Shown here piece by piece: positions 27,001-42,000 of a stretch of DNA of 64,000 bases. The stretch lies in contig JAQMRL010000005.1 of NCBI GenBank assembly GCA_035578175.1, positions 57,393,722 through 57,457,721 of the forward strand, given 5' to 3'. The position numbers and the translations under genes are program-made. This stretch comes from Catonia carolina (taxonomy: Eukaryota > Arthropoda > Insecta > Hemiptera > Achilidae). Position 1 is the stretch's first letter. Each line of letters begins with the position of its first letter. The notes below the pieces were generated by a model that was not told where the DNA came from, ran no database searches, and saw only the letters and a list, made by a program, of their open reading frames with translations.

Positions 27001-30000
27001 CCTGAGAAACAACAAAAATATACTTTATTTTTACATACAATTCTATACTATTAATTAATGGTTCACACTGAATTTCAGATACTAAAAAACATTTTGTGGA
27101 ATATTTTATATTACAGTAGACCCTTGCTAGCACAGCTCTCAAAAGCATGACTTCCTCGATAACACGTGCATTTTTCTAATCCTCTTGAAACTGCCTTAAC
27201 AATTAATGTTAAAGTTACCTCTATAGTATGATTAATATTATTTTAAAACCTCAATAACATAAATTTTTTTCCAATTCAGATCAGACTCTGAACCTCTACA
27301 GCACGTCTTTTTGCGGAACCGAACCTTTACGGCATGAGTTCAACCTCAGTAGTACATCGTTTAACACATTGGGACCTTTATCGTATGAGTTCAACCTTTC
27401 CAGTAATATAAAGAAGTTTTAAAGAAACCAGTGTGACTTTGAAAACACAACCTTTAGTCTACACAACCTTGACAGCACAAGCATCAACTAGAACAGTCCC
27501 TCGATAACACGATTGTTTTCCAAAACTCCATAAGACTCTTGCTATCAAGGTTCTATTGTACTAAAGGATTTATGAGTTTGGATAGAAAAAATTAAATATT
27601 TTGTAGTAATTTTTACTCTCTCTTGCCTAAATGAATACATAGGAAGGAAAGTATTGTTTTCATGTCAATTTTTCGAAATCAAGCTTTCACCAGACCTACA
27701 CATTTTCAGACCCCCTACACCCAAAAAACATGTTTTTAGTGACTGGTCTGTATGAGTTTCTGAGTGTCTGGTGCGTGTGTGTGAACAGAATATCTCAAGA
27801 ACGGAACATTGTATGAACTTGAAACAAAAATGTATGTAATAAAAGTTGTAGAAAATTAAAAATCCTTCAACTTTTATTTCAAACATTTTTTTGAATAACG
27901 CTTAGTTTAGTGGTAAAAACATGTAAAAAATCGATTTTTTTAATATTTCAGCCTTAGTATGCATTTTATGTCAGAAGTGTATATAATAAAATTTATAGGA
28001 AATTAAAAGATCTACAACTTTTATTTCAAGCATTTTTCTCTACAGAACCTAGTTTAGCGTAAAAGAGTGATTTTCCTTATTTTTAAGCCAAACTGAGGCT
28101 GATTTTCATTTTGCGTCTTTCACTCATGATGAAAATTAGGTTATGTTTATTGAGGTTAGTTTTTTGTTTGTTAGGTTTATTGTTAATTATTTGGATTGGC
28201 AACGGAAAGTTATGAGAGTGTTTCACACCAGATTTTTAAGTTTTGTGTGTTTCCTGGTTCCTTGTGAGCTTTAACTGTCCAGTGATTTTTGGCAGCTTTC
28301 TGAAAATTGTCCAAAAAGTTTTGATAATTAAAATTTATTTTTATTGCTCTATTTTTTCCAACATTAAATTTGACAGTTTATATATAGTTACAAGTGGAAT
28401 ACCATTAAGTTTTTCATTTTACTTTCTTGTTAGATACTAATGTAGGCAATCTACTAAGAAACACTAGAAGAAAGATTTAATGCAGATGATAGAATTAAAA
28501 ATAGGAGCCAGGTATATACTGTGTTTTGCACACAACATAGGGTCCGGGACTTCAGCATAGTGAACTCCACACTAAATGTGTTAACGAAGTTATTGTTATT
28601 GTTAACCTACAAAAGCGTTATTTTTGACTTCTAATTTCTGCGCTTTACGGTTTTTTTTTTTTTGCGCCCTGGAGACTCCAGGAGGAGTATAGGACATGTT
28701 GAAGGACATGTCCTTGAAGGACATGTATAGGACATGTATAGACACGTTGAAACAGTAGATAGATTATTTTAAAATTATGGGAAATACAGTTCCAGGACCT
28801 ATTTTATTCAAGATTTCAAGCTAAAAACTTTAAGATGCCATTAAGTTTGCCTCGTAATTAAGCCTTTAAAATTTCAATATAGTCTTATTTCACCAAAATA
28901 AATGAATTTTTGGTGAAATCTTTCGCTAACATAGTGCTTCTGAACATTTTTTTCTTACTTTAACCTATAGAATCAGCTTCGATGAGATTGTCATACAATT
29001 TTGAATCATCTCGTATAAAAATATAATACAGATTACCTTTGGAAGTGCGATCTAGAAGATCAGTATCAGGACGGGAAGCAAGTAGGTTCTTAAGAGCAGC
29101 GGAAGCACCCATCGATATCATTCTATGTTTGGAATGGACTAGAGAACGGAGCATTGGTATTGCACCCAAATCCCATAAAGCTCTTTGGTCTTGAGGGCAA
29201 CGTGCCGACAAATTCCATAGGGTGCCACATGCATTACTCACTACAGTTAGGCTGGGCGATTTCAGCTGGTGAAGAAGAAGCGGCAAACAGTTCTGTTCCC
29301 TCAGTATATTTCTGTAATAAAAATTAAACAAACAAAATTTGAAGGTAATGATCAATAGTAAGCAGAACTGCAAGTGTTTGACAAAATGAATTTTAAACTA
29401 AACAATAAAAGAATATAAGAAGTACACCAGTTCAGTTCGATAACTGATGTCAAATGACACTTTACGCCCATCAAATTTTGAAATTTTTTTCTTAGAGTTC
29501 AGACTTCATCATGAAGAGTGGCTACAATCCAAGTAAATTGCTCTATATCATAAACTACTCTCAAAGGAGTGTGCACACTCATAACACTTTATTTAAATTT
29601 GAAGGTTTATTAATGAAACTGTGGCATTCATTTTGAGTTCTTTCAGAATCCAGCTACTTTCAAATAATCACTCTGAATTTCTTTGGCTCCACAATAAATA
29701 ACTAATGAGATTTGTCTCAAAACTCATTTTAAGGCTTTACAGAGTTCATAGAGTTTAAAGATCCTTTGAAATCCTGATAAAACTTTTTTGTACACTATAA
29801 TTTCAATTATTTTTCATTTTGTATTACAGAATGTTTTAACCCATATATTCCTCTAATATTTTTCAACCACGAGCATTTTCTTCATAAAGTCAGCACTTAC
29901 GCTTAACTATTCCCTTGACAACCTCATACTTAAACCAAGATAGGATCTTCCTTCTTTTGATTATGCTCATCCACTCAAGGTTTCTACGTACATGGCCACC

Positions 30001-33000
30001 TAAGTTTCGCCAGATGTTACTTGCTAACGATATCTTTTCACATGTATGTTTAGATAAACAGTTTTTTTATTTTTAGCTACCCTACACAATCACCTCCCAC
30101 AAAGATTGTGTTGAATTTTTAATCACCCTATATAAAATGAACGTTAGCATGCGAATACCTGTAATCTTCTCGTACTGCTATATGACTGGATATGTTACGT
30201 AGAATACCACCAGCACTTTCAACAATGGCCAAAGTCCTGGATGGCGCTTGGAAACTCAACATCTCAACTAAATATTGCAATGCACCCTCCACTGAACATA
30301 TCTCAACCTAATTACAACAACATAAATATAAATAAATCACTGGCAATCCATATCGTGTATTTTAAATAAATTTAAAACTTGATATTTGTAGGTTAACAAA
30401 TATCAAGTATCTAGATAGCTAACTCCTTTTGGGCATCATAGTTCTTTCATATTTCTATGTAATAAATCTGGTTCATTTGCGGTGACGAAGGACGCTCAAG
30501 AGGCATCAAGCCTCAGAATAGGTGTGAACAGGTTCATCACAGCACATAACTTCTCCATACCCATGTCAATGTGTTGACTGCCACAGAAATTACACAATTT
30601 TTTAAACTTAACCTATTGTCATACCTATTTGTTGCCCATAACAGGCAGGTGGAATGTTAAATTATTTGTACTCAATCTGCTAGTTACAGGGCTACAAAAA
30701 ATAGTAGTTTCTTATCATATGGTCAGCCAATTCTATGACTGAAGCATTTAAAAACAGAAGAGGTAGAGATGTAAAAGACACTAGTCAGAGTTATCTCCTC
30801 TGAGAGTCATGAATTTCATTATACAGGCAGACTATGTGGTGAATGAAATGAAGGTGTCATTTTTAAGGTGGAAAGTAGGTGCTTTTCGAAAGGCCTGGCA
30901 TGCTTACGAGGTGTGGCTATTAAATAATGAGACTGACATTGTAAAAAATTTTTATTTTTATTTTATACATTATCACTTCTTGTCACCTTCAATATACACT
31001 CCTTCTCTATCCCTAAAACACTCCATGTGAATTTTACATAGTTAGAAACAGTGCTGGAAGTCATCTTTTGTCAGCTCCTTCAGGACACGTGCTGTTTTCT
31101 GTTTTAAAGCTTCCACAGACTCAAATCTTGTCCCTTGTAATGCAGATTTCACCTTAGGGAACAGGTAGAAGTCACATGATGCAAGATCTGGTGAATAAGG
31201 TGGATGTTCTAACACTGAGATGCTGTACTTGGCTAGGAACCTCTTGACAGATAACGCGGAATGAGCTTGCGCATTGTCTTGGTGGAGAACCCATGATTTG
31301 TCCTTCCACATTTCGGGGCGTTTTTTATTTACTCTACGATGTAGTTTAGAAAGTACCTCAAGGTAGTAATATTGCTTAAATGTTTGACCTTCAGGAACCC
31401 AGTGAAGGTACACAATCCCATGGACATAAAAAAACCAATCATCATTGCTTTAAATTTTGACTTGCTCATTTGAAGCTTTTTTGGCTCTCAGTGAAGTTCG
31501 GCTCTTCCAGTGCATGGATTGGCGCTTGGTTTCCGGATCATAAGTAAAAAAACCACGTTTCATCATATGATATTATCGTCTCCAAAAAATTTCAGTCATT
31601 TTCAATGACGTGCAAAGTGTCAGTACAAACATTTTTGCTAGCTTCATTTCAAACATTTTTGAGCGGCACTTGTCCTGAAGGAGCTGACAGAAGATGACTT
31701 CCAGCACTGTTTCCAACAATGGAAAATTCGCATGGAGCGTTGTAGTGATAGAGGAGTGAATATTGAAGGTGACAATAAATGATTATATATAAAATTAAAA
31801 TAAATGTTTTTACGTCAGTCTCATTATTTAATAGCCACACCTCGTAAAAGCATACTTTTCCACCCAATGAGGAAGGCCCTGGTAAACCACCTTACTCCTC
31901 GTTTTACAATAAAGCCTCTAGAGGTTTAAACCAGCCTTTCAGCTGACGACCTAAACAACAACAATTTGTAATGTTATATACACAATTGGTCAAAATTATA
32001 AATAAATTTCAACTGACCTTATTGAGATTGCAATGTGCAGACAGATTCCAAAGAGCCGATAATATTGATTTGAGGGTTGATTCTTTTTTAGCTTCCATCG
32101 CAGCATGCATTAATGCAGTCACTGTACCAACTTCTCTTAGAACCGCCTTACTAGATGCATCAGCGCGCCATGAAAGGTTTCGCAATACACTCGCCGTTAC
32201 CTGCGATTCACACACAAAAGTTGATACAGTTTATAATCATCAATGGAATAAGATGCAACTAACTAAATTAACTTTCCAGGAAATACAATGATTACAACCA
32301 TGAAAATTGAAAATTACATCAAAACAAGCTTTGGATAAAATGTAATTTATCATAAAAATCCTACCTATTTCAGTTCCATAACCTACAGTAGTCGCTAATA
32401 CCCAGGATACCATATTTTATAACATTGTTTAATATTTTCTTCATAGCAGTCACAAATATTATTGTTATTATTATATTAATTCATAACCTTACATCTCTAG
32501 GTAGAATAGTACATAATCTATATTTTAAGGTACCTGTGCGTAAACTTCAGAATAATAACCTATTTTATGTAATTATAGCCTATTCCCAATAAATAGGGTC
32601 AACGGCTGAATAAATAAAAAATGTTGATGCAACTTAAAATATATTTTTTTTATGGCCCAAGGGTCAGAGTTCCAGAATGCACTGCACAAGGCAAAGTGGA
32701 AGGTACAATGTTGAGTACAATATTTAAGTTACAACACACTCAACCCCAGTGATATTTGAAATCTTAATAACAAGGTTAATACTAAAAGTTATCTCTAATT
32801 ATTGTTTAAAGTTTAAAAAACAAGTTTATTAATATTAACATTATTTTAAAGCTTCTAACATTGATATATTTTTCTACATATTCACTATTTCAGTTTATGC
32901 ATTTTTATAGATGCTGCGCCTGTTTCTATTTACTTATGCCATACCAGCTTGCCCCCAGGTCAATGAACCAAATCTTTCATCTCGTCGTCATTGCTAGAGC

Positions 33001-36000
33001 ATATTCTGGCCAATGTTGTTCTTTCAACTCAAGAAACATGTGGTAATCACTAGGTCCAGACAATAAGGTAAGTGAATCTATTTAGGAAGAATTAACTTGT
33101 TGCAGTTGGTGATCTTCTTTCAGCATTCACTGAAGCAATATTGCATATACCTCCTGATAATGCAACTTTTCCATAAAAATCCTATGATTGGTGAGCTTTG
33201 GGAATCCTAAGAAACCAAATGCAGAAATCATCTAGAGTGATCAGCCAATACTTTTCTACCTAATTCATATCGGGCAAGAGAAAGTAAAAAAAAACCACAA
33301 ACAAGCAATAAACAATGATTACCTGTCTTAGATCTTCACTTGGCGATGAAAGTTGAGCGACAAGACTCATCATGAACGGTTGTAATGAGCACAACAGTGC
33401 TTTGTTGTTGCTATCGCCAAATGTTAGATTGGTTAACGCCATGCCTGCATATCTTCTTACTGTTACACACGTTTGGTTATTTGTCTGGCTACCATGTGTT
33501 TCCGCATCCACCTTAACACCAAAGAATTAAAAAAAAATTATTTTACAAATAATTTCTGATTAATATACTCTGATTAAATTTTGCTGAAAATTGCAAATCA
33601 CAAATAACTAATAATTTTAGCATAATACAAATCTAATTTGTTGAACAGGTTTCTTCTATAGCTGATTTGGACACAGATAGTCACTAACATTGAAGTTTTG
33701 TTGAGAATGAGCAAGGGCCTGGAATTGGTCAAAATTGTTAAGTGCCATAAGCTGCAGTACCTCAGTCATATAATGAGAAATCAAAAAAGTTATGATCTAC
33801 TGCAGCGCATCCTGCAGGGGAAGACAGAGGGAAAGAGGAATCCTGGTAGAAGAAAAATTTCCTAGCTCACTAATTTAAGAACCTGGTTTGGTAAGAGCAT
33901 CACGGAATTGATACGGATTGCGACTAATAAGATCAAAATAGCCATGATGATCGCCAACATACGAATCGGATAGGCACTACAAGAAGAACAAGAATGATTT
34001 GATATATATTCAACAGAGATATAAATCTAAATAGTCAGCCTTTAATATCTACGAATCAGTAGTAAATACCACTTACATGTAAAGTGGTTACAAAATTCAA
34101 AGCACACTTTACTGAAATAAAAGTGATAATCGTATTTTTATGACATTGTTGCCAACGACACGTGGCGAAACCTTGCTTGTGAGTTTGGTGGCTCTGAAAA
34201 GGGCCGTTGTTGGTGGTCAGAAGCGGCGAGCCAGCGTGTGTCAAGCAGGGCCCGAAGAGTGACGACTCGGCTACCGGGCTCAGGCGTAGCCTTCCCTCAG
34301 CGGTAGTTGGGTCCCCACTGCAGCATGACAGTGGTAGCCCCCAGAGCCCCATAGTGTCAGGTCAGCGAAGGCTGACCGGTGCGAGAATGTGCATCCGCCA
34401 CCAGTAGTGTAGACCAGGGATGGTGCATCTGGTCTCGGCTGGGCTCTTCTTCTTGCTTGCTCTCTTCTTTCTTCTTGTTCTTCGTTTGAAAGCTGGATTG
34501 AAAGTGTGGCTGCTTAAATATAGTCCGGCAAGCACTGTGTGGTGGAGGGGGGGCACGACTTACTGTGTATTGGTAGCACTCCCCATGACAGTTTCTTGGG
34601 CCGTTTGCAGGCACTGATAGTGGTGGGGCGTCGGCAACAACATTTAACACTTTCAAGACAACACTTTTACACCTGATTTAATAGGTAGCCTGATTGATTT
34701 CAATTTTTTCAGAATTATAGTGGTTTTCCCCCACACTACTAATTTTTTGTCAGAAAAAACCAGAAATTTTTTTCATTATGATGTATTTAATAATAAAACC
34801 CAATAGATAAATTTATAAAAATTATTGCTCTATACATAGCCTTAATTAAAAATTTCAAAAAATTTACAAACACTGAAATATACATCACAAGATTTAAAAC
34901 AATTTTGCTAGTACACAGATACATGAAAAAAAAACAAATAAATTTAGCCAAGAAGTTTACAAACAATATTTTCTCGTTTGTATTTAATTTTTGTAACCAC
35001 ACTTTAGTAACAACACGCTGTAAACAAATTACGAGTACTCGCAAGATGGTGGTCGAATATGATGGATGAGTACCAATACGTTGATGCATACAGAAATCGA
35101 TATAATTATTCAAACAGATTTACTGTAAAAACTAGTGCTACCAGCGGATTGTCAGTAAAATAAAAAACATAATCATAAATGATACGAGGAAATGTATTTA
35201 GACAATCTCAAGTTTATGCCTGTATGTTCTATGGGCGTTGTCTGCTGTTCTAAACCCGTGCACCCCTATCACGTACAGGAACCGTCTTTAAAGTGCTAAT
35301 GACAATAATCTAAGTAATTTTTACCTGTATTAAAGTGGCGATAGCATGGAGAGCTCCCAACTGGCACATGGCTAGTCTGTGTTCTTCATCAAACGAGAGT
35401 TTCATTAAAGCCGCAATTGCTGCCCCTGGATGCGGATCATCTAACAGAATTACAACAAAACAAAAATCATAAATAAATTACAAAACAAAGAACATTTAAT
35501 ATATAAAATTCATGACAATACTCAGATGGAATTTAACATACAAGGTGTGATTGTAATTTTAAAACACAGTACTACGAATCGCCTTTGCACTGAACAAACC
35601 AACTCCAATGGCGTTTCCACTTTTAGTAGCAGTTGTGGAAATTTTTATTTTTTAAGGGTTTTAAGAAACCTCTGTGATTTTGGCAGGATGTTTTCAACTG
35701 TGAAAACAAGTGAAATTTTAAATTTTAGGAAACAGAGAGAGGTTGGCAAGGGATGTCAGGCGAATACAAGGGTGGTTGTGGAAGCATAGGAGTTTGGTTT
35801 TTGGCCAAAATTTCTGAGATGAGTCAGTGTGATGTCAAGGAGGAGGACCCAATTCTTGAATTACCAGAATACAGGCTTTTTTCCACATATTTTCACACAA
35901 ATGCTGAAGAACTCTTTTATAGTATCCCTGGTGGACTGCCTGGTCTCCTAGGGTAAATTAATGATGCACAATAACTGCAGAATCAATAGAAACCACTAAA

Positions 36001-39000
36001 ACTGCCTTATCGTTTAACAAACTTCATGGCACTCTCTGGCTTCCTACCACTTGACCATGTTTCTGCTGTATTGGAATAAAAAGTCAGTACCATGCCAACT
36101 AACACAATTATGTAGATATTGTTACAATCAATGATAATCGGCTATTGCCTTGTTTGTAGATCAGATGTGGCTTATAACCTTCCAGCACTACAGACTAATT
36201 GTCTGTTCTTATATAAACAGTAAAATTCTATCGTACCCATTATGTCCTTTTTAAAGTTATTTAGTTTTATTTATTGTTTGTTTCTAGATTTTGTGAGGAT
36301 TTTTTATATCTTTGTGTTTATTTTTCTGGAATAAGCTGTTTTTTTTTCAGGTATATAAAGTAGCCATCATTACAAAAGAAAATTAAGTCAGTAGTATTTT
36401 TTGCAATGTAAGGTAAATGTAATTAATAAGGTGTGTTAGTTCATAAAACCAATTTAGAACTTAACGGTTTTCGACTGTAGCAATTCTCTGTATATAGCGG
36501 TAAGGTACAATTGTTGGTTTTGTAAATAGGATTTAATTGTTATTAACTATTAATTTATAATCATAATATTTTATTGTAATTTATTAAATTGTTAATAAAT
36601 AACTTATTATAAAGTGATCATTTATTCATAACCAGATCCCAAAATAACCTGGAATAAGAATTACAATATTTTTAAAACAAATAGAAGATTTATATGAATG
36701 TCAAACTATAATGGGGAAAAGACCTTGTTCAGAAGAGTTGAGATGAGGAATGTTATCAGAGAAATCGATGAGTTGCTGTAAGAGACGGAGTACACGCGCC
36801 TCACGCCTGCCACGCTTGTCGTCAGTGTGACAGTGGACTAGATTATGCAACGCTTGACTGGCACGTTGACGGACGACTCCACTTTCTTCCCTCGCATGTA
36901 CCAACTGCACCAAAAGTGGCACACAACCTGAAATAAACCAAACAACCACATTGTATAATTATTATAACTTATTACAATCAGAACCATTTTTATTTACAGT
37001 CTTCAAGATTATACAGTGTCATATTAAAAGTAATAGAAGTATACTGTTATAGATTGAAATTGACAGTATTTAAATTAAAATCATTTACATACTCAAAACA
37101 TGTTCAACATTAAGGATCTATAATGCTCTTCAGAGTTGATAAGCTCTGCTGTTCCAAACGTTCAGACCAATCAGAACGTTTGCCAGCGTTGTGATTCTCT
37201 GACTGTTTCAGCCTGATAAACATTACACATACATGCGTATAAGAGATGCAGTAGGTCACTCGTGTCTTGCATCTCATACTGAACACATCGATTATAGAGT
37301 GCGTTAACATGCAGATTATATTTTAACATGCTGATTATATTTTATAATATAATCAGCTGGTCGTACGTTTATAGGTTATAATCGTTATTGAAAGACCAAA
37401 AAAATGGCTGACAAAATATATAACAGAGCTACAAAAGCAAGTACTGGCAACGTTGCTGGCAAGTCATTGGCTAGCGCTGAAGTGGGTAGGGGGCCCTCCA
37501 GTGGTAATACTCTGTTATTATGTAGAATTACCTGTCCTGTAGCCATTTTTCAACTTGTTGAGCAAAATGTTATTCCTCAGTTCTTTTGAGGTCTTCTGGC
37601 TGGATGTTCCACATTTTTGCTCCTACAGCTTGATCTCTATTGAGTTAAACTCAAAATATGTATAGGAAGACAGAAACCATGAACCTGCAAGCCAGTCTTT
37701 CTAGGTCCTTGATGTAAGATGTAGGTAATGGTCTCCATGATGTACAGGTTTATGAAAGTGAGGATTTTTAGTTATCTGTGGTAACTGTGAGGGTTTTTAG
37801 TTTTGTTACGTTTCTCGTTTTGACTCACTAAGCCAACGGTTCCCAAAGTGGGGGGCGCGCCCCCCAAGGGAGGCGTGAAGACACGTCAAAGGGGGCGCGG
37901 GACTTCGAGATAGCTTTACCCTCCACAACGGATCCTTTCAGTGTCAACATAGACTTCCTGCCCGAATTACTTAAAAAAATAATTTTAGAACTAAAAAATG
38001 TTTCTGCTGCGAAAAACGATTTCGATAAAATTGACAAAACATCATTTTGGGTTAAGTATTACCAAGTTTACCCCAGTATATAACAGCAAGCGGCAATAAT
38101 TGTAAAATTATCTTTATCAAGCATCTATCTGTGCGAAAAAGTGTTTTCAGCACTTGTTACAATAAAAACAAAGCATCGGTGCAATGTTGGTTTTATCAAT
38201 GATTTACGTTGTGCACTTTCTAATAATCAACCTTTTTTAAAAAAAAAAATGCAAGTTCATCCATCCACTGATTTATTTTGTCTCTTGTTAAAATTAAATT
38301 GCAACTTCTAATGCTACAAAAAATAAAAAAATAAATGTATGGTTATTCAATGTAATACGTGATTTTTCATTGCCCAATAAAATTGTGTGAGGGGGCGTGA
38401 GAAGTTTTCTTTTTGGCAAAAGGAGGCGTAAAAGATAGAAGTTTGGGAACCGCTGCACTAAGCTGTGTCTTTCATTGTCTTCTTCTTTTAGGTTCCCTGA
38501 TACTTAAAAGTACCATAGTTGTAGCACGTAGTACTTAAGTTGTAATGAAATTGTGAGTGATTGAAATATTTAAGTTAGATATTGTTAAGTATCTTGGGTT
38601 GTATATGCTGACGGAAGACTAACATGGGACATGCGCTCAGAAACTACAAAACTTTATTATGTTAAGAAAATTCTATTGTTTAGAACACTTTTTCCGTAAT
38701 GACATTCTTGGAAATCTAAATTTTGCTCTTGCACACTCAAAATCAAATTATGGAGTTGCATGTTCGGTTCAACTTATCATAGTTATATTAAGCACTTAAT
38801 TAATCCTTAAAAGGCAATCTTGCAGACAATTGGTGGTAACAAGATGAGAACTCATTTGTTTCCATTATTTCAGCCCCTTTCTTATTCTACCTATTCGTCA
38901 ATCGTATGTTTTCAAAATGCTTTCCTTGTTCTATACAATTAGTGGTAATTTTGGTTTTAATTTAGGTGATGAATCTAGATTTTTGTGACCGGGCAGCAAT

Positions 39001-42000
39001 AGAGAGATTTAATTAAGCGTTACAAGAAAAATTTTTTTTTGTTTCAGAAAAGGTTTTTTCCTTTGTCAAAAGTTTTATAATGCAATGCCTGATTATGAGC
39101 GTAATTTTAAATCTGTTGGCATATTCTAAAGGAAAATCTAATGTTTGATTTTTTGCCTTCAGCCAGAAAGACTATATTCAGTATATTATATGCAAAATGT
39201 AAATAGTTAAGAGTTTTTTAAAATGACAATGAAGATTTGGTTCTACCGATGAAAAGTTGGTACTGCATGTGAGCGTGTTTGTGTGACTGTATGTTTTTCC
39301 CTTTTTATTTATTTTTTCTCTTTTATTTTTTAAATTATTTCTTCTTTTAAATTATAATTATTTTGTGAAGAATGCCAAGCTAAGTTGCATAATACTCCAT
39401 CCCTGCCTATAGTCAAGATTTTCTTTGTATGTACAGTAGTATTTTTGATCATAATAATTGATTTATTAATTTTATTCAAGTAAACTATTTATTTCAGTTT
39501 CCTATCCTATATTTAATATAGTGTAAGAGAAAGTAAAAAATACATACCAGATTGTCTCATTGCTTGACAGCTATCAGGAGAACTGCTCATCGCTAACAAT
39601 GTTGTCGTCATCTGTTCCCTGTCGTGTGTGCCGAGCATTGAAAGGAGACTGTAGACCATTTCCACTTTGGCACCCAACTGTTGTTGACTGTAACTGCGGC
39701 CTGTCTCTTCCTGCATGATCAAAAATTATAAATTATTTATTACCAACTGTTTTCGTGATCTCCATCTTGCACTAAAGATTGATAAAACATTTTACAGTAC
39801 ACAAGAATCTCTTTCTGTACCTTATTCCACTTAATTTTGGAACTAAAGTAAACAAATTATATTAGCATACAGTTGGAATAATGAGATAAACATGACAAAA
39901 TATCCACTATCATACCACAAGAAACAGAAATGATAATTAAGTGGCCTACCACAAAACTAAATTGTTTGAACAAAAACCTACTTATGCGGGGAGAGAAACA
40001 TCAATAAATTATCCCAATTTTTAAAATGTGATAATTTGCATTCTTTAAAAAAAAACTGAAAAATTACTAAATTGATGAGTTGTTTTGTAGTGTACACAAA
40101 TTTCTTTCTAAATAATATTATATAAAAATAAAGAAGACAAATAACCCAAAATAAATAAACACCCAAAGCATAAAACTGAGTTCTAAGAAAACTGTAAATA
40201 TTAGATGACATTTTATTGTAGTAAGCTTGTAAAGTAGGTTAATGGTGATCAAAATAATATGTATTTATTCAGGTGTTATAACTTGACATGACCTTCCTTT
40301 GGAGTCAATTAACAAAAAAAAATAAAAATAAAAAAGGCTACTATGGTAATTATTATGTGTAGTACAGTGCTTTATCATAAAAAATATAATAGTTTGTTAA
40401 ATCTAATTCAATAATTAATTGATTAAAATGATATAGTAGCCTACTAATGATTTCAATTGCATACAATTTTGCTCTCGCCATTGGGATGGCACTAGCTAAC
40501 CATTTGCTGTAACTAAAATTACATGTAGGCTACAGCCAATAGCAGAGCAGAAGGTTTATTTACAACAAATTTTTAACCCAAATCTACAAAATAGTTTTTC
40601 GGTTGAAAAATAAATAAAGTTTTAAGTAAATGCGGAGTGGTAATAAATTAATTTAACATATGTTAATATTTATCAATTAGATTTTCAATTTTATTTTTAT
40701 TTTGACATGTCCTGTACTCCCTTTCTGGAGTCGGCTGGGTCTAGGAAAAAAGTTCCAGCCACTTTTCTCAGTGTTCCACCGGTATTCGCCAGTTTTCACT
40801 TTGTCAGTTAACACTTTCAGGACCGCACCCATATACGATACGGGCACACCATTTTGATCAACTGGACGGCACCCGTATCTGATACAGGCACCTATTTCAC
40901 TTGGTTTTATATCCATTAGCTCGTATCGTATACAATTGCCATCTATGCTGTCACTTAATTTAGTTCATTCTGAATCTAATAGAGTACACTCATAGTCCTA
41001 ATGTTGTCAGATTATCGAATATATCGACTTTTACAGCATCGATGTAATCGAGCATGAGCAAGCAATCTGCCGGTACTTCTGCGCGTTGTTGTTAGTTATT
41101 AGTTCGTTATTATAATACTTAATTTTTATTAAATTTTACTTAAGAAATAAAAATAGTAAATTAGTTATTAGAAACAAGTAATTAGTTTGAAGAATTTAAC
41201 TCATATAATTAATTTTATTATTCTTATACATTATAATCATACGGTGAAAAAATTTTTAAATTCAAGAAAAGATACCTCTCTCTCTCTTCAGGCAAACATC
41301 TTTATCATTATAATGTTAATAATCCTAATCTTATTAAATGAAAAGTAATCTACTAATTATGATCTTTAATTTAATCTTTACTTTTTGAATTTATGACCAA
41401 TGGTTGATTTGTTACAATTTTTTTAAAATCCCAGAAAAATGGCAGTCCATGGGCAAAACTACAAAAAAATATGTCAGTCTTCAGTGTTTAACGATAATAT
41501 AATTGTTATCCCATTGGAAAGCTACAAATTCTCTATACTCATCATACTGAGAACATAATATAAATGATTACCTGTTTAATAGGAGGTCCGATCGTTGACA
41601 CAGATGTTGGTGTAGTTCCCGTGCCACAATTCTGGTGATGTTGCAATGTTGGTCCGACACTGTGCCAGACATTGTACTCAGCCGGCCATTTTTGCATTCC
41701 CCCTCCACCACCACCACCACCGCCACCTCCTCCATCGCTGCACGACACCGACGTCTAAAAAATTATACAAAACAAAATTCGATCAATTCTTGAATATCGT
41801 TCAAAATGGTCCAGTTACAAAATGGATGAAGTATGAGAGTACATAGTCTGAAAATTTAGAAAAGTCAATACAAAGATTGTAAAAGTATTTTGATAATACT
41901 GGTAGCCATGTCAGACACTCGGTTGTTGCTTAACAGTTGTTTGTGTCAGTCGACATTATTGTTTCTGTAGAATGGGAAAAATTAAATACCATGCCATTAT

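Larger units (their letters stand above)
27002..29036 (-). other. Apc intron 11
   Basis: 2 kb. Contains a pogo-type MITE, a minus-strand copy of repeat B, two successive hairpin repeats (27838-27930 and 27975-28085) and a GGACATGT cluster (28690-28736). Confidence 0.65.
30907..31844 (-). mobile_element. mariner element with fold-back arms
   Basis: Ends CGAGGTGTGGCTATTAAATA on both sides in inverted orientation, beside TA (30905-30906, 31845-31846). Instead of short TIRs the two arms are inverted copies of about 180 bp (30907-31092 and 31666-31844), both carrying the transposase C-terminal coding end. The N-terminal third of the transposase is missing. 938 bp against about 1.3 kb for intact mariners. 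Confidence 0.92.
33512..35324 (-). other. Apc intron 7
   Basis: 1.8 kb, holding a LINE tail and an LTR-like element; 34640-35324 is AT-rich and unremarkable. Confidence 0.6.

Noticed and set aside
34207..34656. Several 64-99 codon frames in the LTR-like copy 1
   Set aside because: They overlap in different frames of GC-rich DNA and are not kept in copy 2.
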